A DNA stretch of 20,176 bases from Peptostreptococcaceae bacterium (lineage in GTDB: Bacteria; Bacillota_A; Clostridia; Peptostreptococcales; Anaerovoracaceae): assembly GCA_016650135.1 (NCBI GenBank), contig JAENWH010000005.1, positions 1 through 20,176 on the forward strand. Direction: 5' to 3'. The position numbers and the translations under genes are program-made. The notes under the pieces were generated by a model, which did no database searches, was not told the DNA's origin, and saw only the letters and a list, made by a program, of their open reading frames with translations. Shown here one piece after another: positions 1 to 7,333 of this stretch (the first letter of the stretch is position 1; every line of letters starts with the position of its first letter).

Positions 1-120
1 GAAGAAATTCTGAAAAGCTTCAAAAAAAGTAAATCGGTTGAGTTAGACTCTAAAACGTGTTTTTTTAAAGGAGACGAGCAAGAAAAACTGTGTTTATATA
101 CTGAAAACGACACATTTTAA
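1..120 (+). CDS. 3' end of an unknown protein, cut by the window edge
   Basis: Frame 1 is open from the first base to a TAA at 118-120 and encodes 39 residues ending in YTENDTF. The fragment is lysine- and glutamate-rich, contains two cysteines and has no recognisable motif. An inverted repeat follows the stop, which fits the end of a transcription unit. With only 39 codons this could be a chance open frame. I cannot assign a family. Confidence 0.35.
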   Translation, partial: EEILKSFKKSKSVELDSKTCFFKGDEQEKLCLYTENDTF

Positions 121-127
121 AAACACA

Positions 128-184
128 CTTAAGACATCAAAATGAACGGTCCATGCCACGTTAAAAAGTAGTATTGATGTCAAG
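128..184. repeat. Imperfect inverted repeat after the truncated gene
   Basis: GACATCAA at 133-140 is the exact reverse complement of TTGATGTC at 174-181. The flanks CTT and AAG extend the arms if two bases are bulged. The spacer is about 33 bases. No T-run follows, so it is a poor intrinsic terminator. It could be an operator or a chance match. Confidence 0.25.
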
Positions 185-453
185 GTAAACTCTATATAAT
201 GATCCTTAAAGTATCTAAAATATGAAAAATGAAAATTAACGGGAGCGGATTTCATAAAGGACAAATGGGAATATAAATATAAGTCCATATATTTATATGT
301 AACTAAAGATTTTTCGATTAAATCTGCTTTACTTCAATGCTTAAAACGATATATAATCAGCTTGTAGCCATTAAACCCAACTGAAACAATTAAATATGGA
401 AGCAAAGAGTCCGCATAGATTTTTGCCCAACAAATTACAAATAACATTTATCA

Positions 454-577
454 TATCTTTATTTCAAGCATACTACTCAAAGGCAATAATTGCTAATCCA
501 TAAAAAAGTTGCTTAAAGCGTAAATTAGAGCCTCGAAGGCCAGTGCCATTGCAATTATGGGCTTTCAGTCTAATATG
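454..577 (+). repeat. Island-flanking direct repeat, copy 1
   Basis: This ~124-bp segment recurs in the same orientation at 19489-19614 with roughly 85% identity by eye and 1-2 bases of indel. Identical runs include AGCATACTACTCAAAGGCAA and AAATTAGAGCCTCGAAGGC. Inside are small inverted repeats: GCAAT/ATTGC at 483-493, and GCCT/AGGC around the CGA loop. The two copies together bracket all intact genes of the window. It could be a dispersed intergenic repeat, a duplicated attachment region, or a remnant of a short coding element read on the - strand. Confidence 0.8.
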
Positions 578-661
578 TTGAAATCAAATCTACAGTAGGC
601 AGTTCCATTACATTTATGATCACATGTCAGATTATTTTTTATGTTGAGAGGAGTAGGATTT

Positions 662-1054
662 ATGAAACGACCAATTATTTTAGATTATGCTATTGAAAGA
701 ACAGGTAATAATAAAAAGGATTTTCATTATGAATATACCAGAGACATAAATGTCACGAATATAAATGGGATCAATATGCCATTTATTGAGTTGACTGAGT
801 ATTCTAAAGAGCTAGAAACTAAAACAAGAGTTGAGAGGGAAAGTGATGATGAAGGATATAATTTGTTAGAACTAACTACTAAAACCGCCGTGCAACGAGA
901 ACAGGATGATGAAGAATATTGTTTGTCTGAATTGCTTACAAAAACCGAAGTAGAACGAGAACAAGATGATGAAAGTTATAATACTCTTGAATTGTATTCA
1001 AAAACATATGTAGAAAGAGAAAGAGATGACGAAGACAATATTAATTTTAACTAA
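662..1054 (+). CDS. Graspetide (omega-ester RiPP) precursor peptide with four core repeats
   Basis: A 130-residue precursor for a ribosomally made, side-chain-crosslinked peptide. The start is Met at 662, because AGGAG at 649-653 sits eight bases upstream; an ATG at 641 is in frame but lies before that site. Residues 1-49 form a leader ending near MPFIEL. Residues 50-129 are four tandem repeats of exactly 20 residues. Each contains T/S-K-T-x-V-x-R-E-x-D-D-E followed by a spacer. The hydroxyl residues (Thr/Ser, then Thr) and the acidic cluster are what ATP-grasp ligases join into macrolactones in known graspetides. Where the first Thr is replaced (residue 113) it is by Ser, which keeps the hydroxyl. 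Repeat 2 has a lone Cys. The ligase gene follows and overlaps the 3' end. The thuringinin-like group looks closest, but this is from memory. Family call is firm; ring topology and target are unknown. Confidence 0.85.
   Translation: MKRPIILDYAIERTGNNKKDFHYEYTRDINVTNINGINMPFIELTEYSKELETKTRVERESDDEGYNLLELTTKTAVQREQDDEEYCLSELLTKTEVEREQDDESYNTLELYSKTYVERERDDEDNINFN
809..1051 (+). repeat. Four 60-bp tandem coding repeats (graspetide cores)
   Basis: Units begin at 809, 869, 929 and 989 with a period of exactly 60 bases, i.e. 20 codons. They are conserved at the protein level more than at the DNA level (for example, different Arg and Glu codons are used). This suggests old duplications kept by selection rather than a recent slippage array. 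The last unit diverges after DDE and ends in the stop codon. Confidence 0.9.
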
Positions 1055-1997
1055 TAAAGATGATGTTACAGTAGACTATATTGTTATGGAACTTCAAAGG
1101 CGAAAGATTAAATACTACAGATTAAACACTGAAGATATTCCCTCATCAGTTATTATCGACTTTGATATAACCAATAATTCATTTGGACTATATGACATTA
1201 AAAAGGATTTCACCTTGGATTTATCAGATATAACTGCAGTATATTATAGAAGACCTTTAATCAGTGATTTAAATACGCTTGCAGGAATCTCAACTTCTGA
1301 AAAAGAGTATTTGAGATCAGAATTAACATATATACTTGAAGGGATTTACAAGGTTCTTAGAAACAAATACTGGCTCAATTATGTGTATAGAATTAGAGAA
1401 GCGGAGAATAAAATATACCAGCTAATTGTTGCTAAAGAATTGGGTGTGAAACTTCCAGAATCAATTATTACCAATAGCTATAATTCAATTATAAAATTTA
1501 TAGGTGATAATAATGATAATATAATTAAACCAATAAAAAGTGGCCATTTGAAGAAAAAACAAAATTCTGCAGCTATATTTACTTCCAAATATGACTTAAA
1601 TGAAAATGACCAAGATCGGCTAGAATTATTCCCAAACTATTTGCAGAGAAATATTATTAAAAGCTTTGATATTAGGTGTATTGTCGTTGGATCAGAGGTG
1701 TTTGTTGCAGAAATACATTCTCAAAATGATGAAGAATCAGTGATTGATTGGCGTCGAGGAAAAAATGTACTTAAACATTCAAAACATGTATTACCTGATG
1801 ATATCAAAATTTTTTGTATCTCAATAACTCGAAAATTTGAATTGAATTATTCTGCTATCGACTTTATATTAGATACAAATGGAGATTACTATTTTTTAGA
1901 AATCAATCCAAACGGTCAATGGGCATGGATTGAAAATAGGCTTGGATACCCAATTAGCTCTAAAATTGTAGATATGTTAGTAAACGAAGGTGAATAA
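1026..1997 (+). CDS. MvdD-like ATP-grasp ligase, graspetide macrocyclase
   Basis: A 323-residue ATP-grasp enzyme predicted to activate Asp/Glu side chains of the upstream precursor as acyl phosphates and join them to Thr/Ser hydroxyls. The N-terminus (ILILTNKDDVTVDY, then RLNTEDIP) is typical of the MvdD/PsnB/TgnB family. NIIKPIKSG supplies an ATP-binding lysine. The C-terminal catalytic block has Asp279 (AIDFIL) and LEINPNGQWAWIE with Glu292 and Asn294, the expected Mg-ATP ligands. Length is normal for the family. The start codon lies inside the last core repeat of the precursor, a 29-base overlap, with a purine-rich AGAAAGAGAAAGAG as the only ribosome binding site, so translational coupling is likely. 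The next gene starts immediately after its stop codon. Confidence 0.9.
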   Translation: MTKTILILTNKDDVTVDYIVMELQRRKIKYYRLNTEDIPSSVIIDFDITNNSFGLYDIKKDFTLDLSDITAVYYRRPLISDLNTLAGISTSEKEYLRSELTYILEGIYKVLRNKYWLNYVYRIREAENKIYQLIVAKELGVKLPESIITNSYNSIIKFIGDNNDNIIKPIKSGHLKKKQNSAAIFTSKYDLNENDQDRLELFPNYLQRNIIKSFDIRCIVVGSEVFVAEIHSQNDEESVIDWRRGKNVLKHSKHVLPDDIKIFCISITRKFELNYSAIDFILDTNGDYYFLEINPNGQWAWIENRLGYPISSKIVDMLVNEGE

Positions 1998-2753
1998 ATG
2001 AATGCAAATACAATCAATAAGATTAAAGCTATAAGAGAGGTGTTTTGGCCTGTTCTTGAACCTCTTGAAGAAATTGATATCAAACTATTAAAAAAGGAAG
2101 ATATAAATAATAATGATTTTCCAACTATGATAAAGTATGTAGAAAAATATAAAGATAGTGAAAATGAAAGAAATAAACAAGTTGAAACGAAAGCTGCTCT
2201 ATTCATTGGTTCTTTTGGAGTAGCAACTGCGGTTCTTCTTAGCCTTATTAAAGATATTGTGTATAATGATGCAATTGATAAAAATATTTTAACATTTCTC
2301 ATCGTATCAATTATTTGTATTACAATAATTTATCTCTGTAAATCGATTTGGTACTCAATTAAAGCACTTGAACGCAGAAACTATAACACGTTTGGATTTC
2401 CATCGTTTTTATACACGGATTCCACAGTTAATAATCCGAAAATAATAGAAACTCAATATAATCAAATATTAAAAAATCAACCAGTAATAAATCTGAAGGT
2501 AGATTATATGGTCATGGCTCAAGAGTATTTTAAGCGAGTTATCATCGCATTAGTTGGTATATGCTTTTTAGTATTTTTAAATTACATAAATGAATATGAA
2601 ATTTTAAAACTTGAAAATTTGCAATTTAATAGAATCATAATTAAGCCTGAATATTTAATATATTTTAATTTAGTTAGTATAATTATATTGTTTATACTTG
2701 TAATTATTATTTTTGCAAAATTAAGTAAAATAAAAAAAAATAATAAGAATTAA
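1998..2753 (+). CDS. Four-helix membrane protein of the graspetide operon, effector-like
   Basis: A 251-residue protein that starts directly after the ligase stop, so it is almost certainly co-transcribed. Residues 1-65 are soluble and charged. Hydrophobic segments lie at about 67-86, 97-117, 178-197 and 220-243, giving two helical hairpins separated by a ~60-residue soluble stretch, then a short lysine/asparagine-rich tail. The segment before helix 1 (ERNKQVETKAALFIGSFG) resembles the D/E-x-KA-x-x-x-x-x-x-x-G entry of SLATT and PycTM membrane effectors used in nucleotide-signalled defence. There is no transporter ATPase or peptidase motif, so it is not a standard RiPP exporter. It could be a membrane effector, an immunity protein or an export aid. 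The resemblance is from pattern only. Confidence 0.6.
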   Translation: MNANTINKIKAIREVFWPVLEPLEEIDIKLLKKEDINNNDFPTMIKYVEKYKDSENERNKQVETKAALFIGSFGVATAVLLSLIKDIVYNDAIDKNILTFLIVSIICITIIYLCKSIWYSIKALERRNYNTFGFPSFLYTDSTVNNPKIIETQYNQILKNQPVINLKVDYMVMAQEYFKRVIIALVGICFLVFLNYINEYEILKLENLQFNRIIIKPEYLIYFNLVSIIILFILVIIIFAKLSKIKKNNKN

Positions 2754-2762
2754 TATTCGTGG

Positions 2763-2784
2763 ACTCGCAATTAAATTAGCGAGT
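2763..2784. repeat. Small hairpin between graspetide and TIR operons
   Basis: ACTCGC at 2763-2768 pairs with GCGAGT at 2779-2784, and AAT/ATT may extend the stem inward. No T-run follows, so it is at best a weak terminator or attenuator for the upstream operon. The 112-base gap also repeats CGTGG plus CTCG at about 2759 and 2830. Confidence 0.35.
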
Positions 2785-2865
2785 AAAATAAGGTTGCATC
2801 TAGTAATTGATTGTTGAATCCTCGCCATCCGTGGCTCGGAAATAAATTATTGTAAGGAGAAAAGT

Positions 2866-3237
2866 ATGGCTAATAAGAAAGTTGTTTTTATTGCATTTGC
2901 AATTGAGGACGAAAGACAAAGGGATTTTATGAAAGGACAATCATTAAATACCAATTCACCATTTGAATATGTAGACATGTCAGTTAAGGAACCTTACGAC
3001 TCAAATTGGAAAGATAGTGTTAGAACTAGAATTCGTAGATCAGATGGCGTAATAGTTCTTGTTAGCAAGAATTCTCAAAATTCTAGTGGACAGAAATGGG
3101 AGATTTCTTGTGCTAAAGAAGAAAAGAAAAAAATACTAGGAATCTGGGCTTATACAGATGATCGAACTAATATAGTTGGAGTTAATACTGTGGTTTGGAG
3201 ATGGGAAGTAATAAGCAATTATATTGATAGTCTATAA
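2866..3237 (+). CDS. TIR-like signalling protein, putative type IV Thoeris ThsB
   Basis: A 123-residue single-domain protein of the TIR-like (DUF1863/ThsB) fold. It opens with [18 protein letters not shown], the first beta strand and loop. It continues with a strand IVLVSKNS and then GQKWEISCA, where Glu79 falls at the position of the catalytic NADase glutamate of TIR domains. TIR proteins of Thoeris systems sense phage infection and convert NAD+ into a cyclic-ADP-ribose-type second messenger. The ribosome binding site is AAGGAG. The caspase-like gene starts 25 bases after its stop, so the two are surely one operon. In type IV Thoeris the messenger is reported to be N7-cADPR, which activates the protease. 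No membrane segment or extra domain is present. Confidence 0.82.
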   Translation: MANKKVVFIAFAIEDERQRDFMKGQSLNTNSPFEYVDMSVKEPYDSNWKDSVRTRIRRSDGVIVLVSKNSQNSSGQKWEISCAKEEKKKILGIWAYTDDRTNIVGVNTVVWRWEVISNYIDSL

Positions 3238-3262
3238 TGAAAATGCGGAGGGAGAGACTAAA

Positions 3263-4237
3263 ATGCGTATTGCTCTAATTGTCGGTATAAACTATTACGA
3301 ACATGTAAGTCCGCTTTATGGATGTGTTGATGATGCTCATTCTGTGAAGGCGGTGTTAGAGAGACATGATGGTGGTAGTGTGAATTTTGATTGTAGACTT
3401 TTTACTGGTACTGGACCCGCTGACCATGTTGATAGAAATACATTAAAAGATAACATAGAAGAACTCTTTAAAACAGATGCTGAGATAGCTTTGTTTTATT
3501 TTGCAGGACATGGACATATCGAAAATTCTGGAGGATATATATTAACAAGTGATTCTCGACGTGGAGACGAGGGCGTATCTTTGGCAGATATACTAATATA
3601 TGCAAACAACTCGCCTGCCCAAAATAAAATTATTATTCTTGATAGTTGTCATTCTGGAATTGCAGGAAACCCTCCAACCGCTAATCAAATAACAATGCTT
3701 TCAAATGGATTAACAGTTCTTACTGCCTCTACTGAAGATCAGTATGCAACCGAAGAAAATGGGAGAGGAGTATTTACAACACTTTTAGTTGATGCATTAA
3801 ATGGGAGTGCAGCTAATCTTGTGGGAGATATCACTCCTGGCAGTATTTATGCACATATAGATCAATCATTAGGGTCTTGGGAGCAAAGACCAGTTTTTAA
3901 AACAAATGTAAAACAGTTTGTTTCATTGCGTAAAGTATCCCCTGTAATTCAAACGTCTGATTTACTTAGAATAACTGAGTTTTTTCCAAAACCAGGGTAT
4001 GAATTTCCACTTGACCCTACTTATGAACCTGAATTAAAAGGACGAGATGAAGGGATGCCTTTTCCAATTAAAGAAAATACTCTTGTGTTTTCAATTCTTC
4101 AGCAATATAATCGTCTAAATTTACTGGTACCTTGTGGAGTACAACATATGTGGAACGCTGCAATGGAAAGCAAATCATGTAAGTTAACAGCGCTAGGAGA
4201 GCACTATCGTAGGTTAGTGGCAAAGAAGCGTATTTAG
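3263..4237 (+). CDS. Caspase-like (C14) protease, putative type IV Thoeris effector
   Basis: A 324-residue caspase-fold cysteine protease. I take Met at 3263 as the start because GGAGGGAGAG at 3247-3256 is well spaced; an in-frame ATG at 3224 lies inside the TIR gene. The fold begins [12 protein letters not shown], with catalytic His83 in YFAGHGH and catalytic Cys129 in ILDSCHSG, and a caspase-like TASTEDQYA strand follows. The catalytic domain ends around residue 215. Residues ~225-324 form a separate domain of no family I recognise, which is where a ligand sensor would be expected. In type IV Thoeris the TIR-made nucleotide activates such a protease, which degrades cell proteins and stops phage growth. 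A strong terminator lies about 105 bases downstream. It could instead be a metacaspase of another TIR-linked system. Confidence 0.85.
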   Translation: MRIALIVGINYYEHVSPLYGCVDDAHSVKAVLERHDGGSVNFDCRLFTGTGPADHVDRNTLKDNIEELFKTDAEIALFYFAGHGHIENSGGYILTSDSRRGDEGVSLADILIYANNSPAQNKIIILDSCHSGIAGNPPTANQITMLSNGLTVLTASTEDQYATEENGRGVFTTLLVDALNGSAANLVGDITPGSIYAHIDQSLGSWEQRPVFKTNVKQFVSLRKVSPVIQTSDLLRITEFFPKPGYEFPLDPTYEPELKGRDEGMPFPIKENTLVFSILQQYNRLNLLVPCGVQHMWNAAMESKSCKLTALGEHYRRLVAKKRI

Positions 4238-4342
4238 AATAATGCTAAGCACGAATATTCATAAGATGCTAGCTAAAATAATTATCAGAAAGAAATAATT
4301 AATAATTATTTCTAAAGATTTTTTCCCCAATGCATATCGATT

Positions 4343-4379
4343 AACAAAAAACCTTGGATTATATCCAAGGTTTTTTGTT
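4343..4379. terminator. Strong intrinsic terminator, probably bidirectional
   Basis: A 17-bp perfect stem: AACAAAAAACCTTGGAT at 4343-4359 pairs with ATCCAAGGTTTTTTGTT at 4363-4379 around a three-base TAT loop. The core CCTTGGAT/ATCCAAGG is followed by six T on the + strand and by six T on the - strand. It ends the TIR-caspase operon and isolates it from the tns genes. Confidence 0.9.
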
Positions 4380-4516
4380 GCGCTCAAAGAAGTTTATATA
4401 ATCCGTAAATGAAAATCTTTTTATAGTTTTACGAAATACATAAGCAGTAATGTCGAAGAAGCGAATAAAAAACAAAAAAGTGAAAATGATATAGTATTAA
4501 TCATTAGTATTGAAGA

Positions 4517-4576
4517 TGTTATTTTGTTACTTTATATGTTATTATATTACTTTATATGTTATATATTTAACAATTT
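4517..4576 (+). repeat. 20-bp-period tandem array, candidate TnsB sites at transposon end
   Basis: TGTTAT occurs at 4517, 4537 and 4557, exactly 20 bases apart. The first two units match almost fully (TGTTATtttgTTACTTTATA and TGTTATtataTTACTTTATA); the third diverges (TGTTATatatTTAACAATTT). A copy closest to the third lies at 4701 (TGTTATATTATTAACAATTG). Overlapping ~20-bp TnsB sites beginning with a terminal TGT, just upstream of tnsA, match the organisation of the Tn7 right end. An inverted partner set was not found by eye downstream, so this could also be an operator array for the tns promoter. Confidence 0.45.
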
Positions 4577-4739
4577 ATTTTGTAAAATATAAGTTACTAA
4601 ATATTCTATTTAAGCGTTGGTATAACTTGCTGTAACTAGGACTTGCAATCTAACTAAATATCGGTTACACTGAATATATAGCATTAATTTTCACAATAAA
4701 TGTTATATTATTAACAATTGTTTAATAGGAGAAATTAAA

Positions 4740-5417
4740 ATGATAATTAATAGACCAGCTAAAATGACGAGAACAACTAATTATGGTAACAACTATTGGA
4801 TTACTGAGAGTTTTAAACTTAATAGGGAAATAAAACTTTACAGTGACTTAGAATATTCTAATTTTTTACATGTTGAAGTTGGAGACCCTAATATCATAGG
4901 ATTCCAAGAACAACCATTTAGTGTTCTAATTGAAATAGATGGAATAATTGAGAAAACTATATTTGATATGGAGGTTATATTCTCAACCGGGGAAAAGGAG
5001 TTATGGGAAGTAAAATATTTATCTGAACTAGAGGGAAATAGTAAAGCATCTAAAAGGAGTAAACATCAGATAGAGAAGCAACAGAAATGGTGTGATGAAA
5101 ATGGGTATATTTATAAAGTTAGAACAGAAAATGATATTTACCTTGGCAGCGAATATATCAACAATCTGAGTTATATTTTCCACCAATTAAAAAGAATGGA
5201 TATTAGTGAAGCAGAAATGAACTCAAAAGTTATCATAAATAAACTGAAAGAATTTGACCGGCTAAAGATTTCCGACTTTGTAGATGAAGAAACAGAAGCA
5301 ATTCAATGTTTACAGGCAGTTATCTTAATGATATACAAAGGCCAGGTAAAAGCTGATTTGTTTAAAAATGAGCTAAATTACAATACGGAGGTTTATGATG
5401 TCACAGAAAAAATATGA
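4740..5417 (+). CDS. tnsA: TnsA endonuclease of a Tn7-like transposon
   Basis: A 225-residue restriction-endonuclease-like protein that cuts the 5' ends of the transposon, acting with TnsB to give cut-and-paste transposition. The N-terminal PD-(D/E)xK core is visible: Glu38 in YSDLE, the FQEQPF strand at 55-60, Asp76 in TIFDMEV, and Glu90-x-Lys92 in WEVKY. The DNA-cutting residues are therefore intact. Residues ~165-225 form the usual C-terminal winged-helix-like region that contacts TnsC. Size is typical for short TnsA proteins (Tn7 TnsA is 273). The start has AGGAGA eight bases upstream. Its 3' end overlaps tnsB, so the two are translationally coupled. Presence of TnsA argues for simple insertions rather than cointegrates. 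Confidence 0.93.
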   Translation: MIINRPAKMTRTTNYGNNYWITESFKLNREIKLYSDLEYSNFLHVEVGDPNIIGFQEQPFSVLIEIDGIIEKTIFDMEVIFSTGEKELWEVKYLSELEGNSKASKRSKHQIEKQQKWCDENGYIYKVRTENDIYLGSEYINNLSYIFHQLKRMDISEAEMNSKVIINKLKEFDRLKISDFVDEETEAIQCLQAVILMIYKGQVKADLFKNELNYNTEVYDVTEKI

Positions 5418-7323
5418 TTCTACAGAATTAAAGGAAATGAGAAAAACATGGTCTAATATTAATGAAGATGCTCTTGATGCAGATAATTTGCGTATCTTTC
5501 GAGCTAGGAAACAAGCTGTTGATCTATACATTGACGATAAAACTCTCAAGAAAATAGAAACAGCAACTGGCATTAAATATTCAACAATTACAAAATATGT
5601 TGAAAAATGTTTACTGGTTAAATCTGACGGCTGCATGTTTGGTTATTCTGGCTTGATACCATATATACGAACCAAAAATTACGAAAGAAAGCATTTTCAA
5701 GATGATCCAACTGGTAACTTTAGCGGATCATTTGAAAAATTAATGAAAGATTATCCTGATATTTCTCTGGAAATTATTAACATTTATACTGGTAAAAAAA
5801 GTCTTAAAGGTGATAAATGTATTTCTATAAAAAATCTTCATAAGAGGTTGTTGAAATTGCTTAAAGCTGAAGGATTTAAAGAAACAAAATATCCTTTTAA
5901 CACAAAAACAAAGGGAATAGCGTCTTTAAAACCGTTTTTAGATAGAAATTCGTATGAAATAATTGACCACGAAATTAAACGTTACGGTGAAAATGCTTCT
6001 AATCATCATTTTAGTACAGGCGATGGTAACATTATTTCTCCGATACCAAAGAGACCCTTCAGTCGAATTCAGATTGATGGGCATAAAATCGATGCTTTTT
6101 TTGTTATTAATTTTATTGATAGTAACGGTGATAATAGAAGAGTGATAGTGAAGCGATTATGGTTAATTGCCGCAATAGATGTAGGAACACGAGCGATAAT
6201 TGGTTATTCAATCTCAATAAATGAAGAATATAACCGATTTGATGTTTTAGAATGCATAGATAACTCAATAGTTCCACATGAGTTAATGGAGTTTACAATC
6301 AAAGGGTTAAAATATCCAGAAGGAGGAGGATTCCCGTCGATGTTAATACCTGAAACCAAATGGGCATTAATGGACGAGATATTGCTTGATAATGCCATGT
6401 CGCATCTTTCCAAGGATGTGACAAACTCAACCACTAGACTTGGTTGTACATTAAATTATGGGCCTGTAGCTACTCCAGTCCGTCGGTCTGTAATTGAGAG
6501 ATTTTTTAGAACATTAGAAGAGAATGGGTTTCACCGAATTCCTTCTACAACAGGAAGTAATATCAATGATATAAAAAGAGAAGGGGCTGAAAAAGATGCT
6601 TTAGCTTATAATATAACACTCGATCACTTATTGGAAATCACTGAAATTGTTATTTCTGAATATAATAATACACCACATTCGGGAAATGATTATTTCACTC
6701 CGATAGAACTAATGCAGCAAAGAATAGAACGCGGTTTAATCCCTAGTTATGTTCCAGTTTCAAAAAGAAACGATTTTTCTGCGATGGCAATATTCGAAAC
6801 AAGACCTATTCGAGGTAATAAGAAAAACGGCAAGAGACCATATATAAATCTTAATTATTTTGTATATACAAGTAAAAAACTCTGTGATTTATATAGTTTA
6901 GTTGGTAAACATTTAACTTTAGAAATAAATCCAAAAGATATTAGAGTTATTAAGGCATATTATGCAGATGGATCAGCGTTTGGTGATTTACATGTTACAG
7001 GAAAAATACGGGACACAGCGTTAAGCTTGAAAAATTTAATGTACATTAATAAACATATGAATACAATTAAATATAGGCGAACAGAAACCTCAGATATAAT
7101 TGGTGATTACAATGATAGTTTGACAAAAACTGCATTAAAAAACAAATCACATGCTCTAAAAAAGGTGTCTCTTGAACATGATGCTCAAAAAATGTCGCCA
7201 AATTCACCTATTCTTTCTGCTAACAAACCAAAAGAGAGTAAAAGGTTGGATTTCAATATAGATAGTAAAAGTCTTCTCTTAGAATCCGAACTTGAATTAT
7301 TATGGGGCAATTTAAAGAAATAA
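5398..7323 (+). CDS. tnsB: TnsB DDE transposase of a Tn7-like transposon
   Basis: A 641-residue transposase that binds the transposon ends and cuts and joins the 3' ends. The start is one of two adjacent ATGs at 5395 and 5398; the second is better spaced from GGAGG at 5388. Residue numbers count from 5395. The N-terminal ~200 residues carry helix-turn-helix DNA-binding domains (for example KIETATGIKYSTITKYVEK). The RNase H-like core has Asp228 in FSRIQIDGHK, Asp332 in LLDNAMSH and Glu368 in RSVIERFFRTLEE, a complete DDE triad with the usual ~35-residue D-E spacing. The tail beyond ~480 is a Mu-type beta barrel followed by a lysine-rich end that normally touches TnsC. It overlaps tnsA by 20 bases, and tnsC follows after 10 bases. 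Confidence 0.94.
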   Translation: MSQKKYDSTELKEMRKTWSNINEDALDADNLRIFRARKQAVDLYIDDKTLKKIETATGIKYSTITKYVEKCLLVKSDGCMFGYSGLIPYIRTKNYERKHFQDDPTGNFSGSFEKLMKDYPDISLEIINIYTGKKSLKGDKCISIKNLHKRLLKLLKAEGFKETKYPFNTKTKGIASLKPFLDRNSYEIIDHEIKRYGENASNHHFSTGDGNIISPIPKRPFSRIQIDGHKIDAFFVINFIDSNGDNRRVIVKRLWLIAAIDVGTRAIIGYSISINEEYNRFDVLECIDNSIVPHELMEFTIKGLKYPEGGGFPSMLIPETKWALMDEILLDNAMSHLSKDVTNSTTRLGCTLNYGPVATPVRRSVIERFFRTLEENGFHRIPSTTGSNINDIKREGAEKDALAYNITLDHLLEITEIVISEYNNTPHSGNDYFTPIELMQQRIERGLIPSYVPVSKRNDFSAMAIFETRPIRGNKKNGKRPYINLNYFVYTSKKLCDLYSLVGKHLTLEINPKDIRVIKAYYADGSAFGDLHVTGKIRDTALSLKNLMYINKHMNTIKYRRTETSDIIGDYNDSLTKTALKNKSHALKKVSLEHDAQKMSPNSPILSANKPKESKRLDFNIDSKSLLLESELELLWGNLKK

Positions 7324-7333
7324 GGAAGATGAT

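Larger units (their letters stand above)
121..661. other. Intergenic stretch, no convincing gene, holds repeat copy 1
   Basis: No open frame here has a ribosome binding site together with protein-like composition; a 64-codon - strand frame at 94-288 looks like chance. The stretch holds an inverted repeat just after the truncated gene and copy 1 of the island-flanking direct repeat. The leader of the graspetide operon begins around 580. A TATGAT at 615-620 could be a -10 element, but no good -35 lies upstream of it. Confidence 0.5.
4238..4739. other. Intergenic stretch between Thoeris and Tn7-like modules
   Basis: About 500 AT-rich bases without a gene. It holds the terminator of the TIR-caspase operon, a tandem array of TGTTAT-starting units (4517 onward) and a fourth similar unit at 4701. 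Further degenerate repeats lie between: GTTACTAAATAT near 4592, CTAACTAAATAT near 4651, and ACTTGC twice. The tnsA ribosome binding site AGGAGA is at about 4727. In Tn7 this is where the tnsA-proximal transposon end lies. Confidence 0.6.

Noticed and set aside
94..288. 64-codon - strand frame
   Set aside because: Phe/Ser/Tyr-rich product typical of the reverse of AT-rich DNA, no ribosome binding site, and it overlaps the end of the + strand fragment at 1-120.
466..577. Possible c-di-GMP-I (GEMM) riboswitch in the direct repeat
   Set aside because: Copy 2 has AGGCAA, ACGCAAA and GCC-GGC elements in a similar order, but the conserved GAAA tetraloop and its receptor are missing and the spacing is wrong; copy 1 also breaks the CGCAAA element.
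641..661. Upstream ATG as start of the graspetide precursor
   Set aside because: The ribosome binding site lies inside this extension and is correctly spaced only for the ATG at 662.
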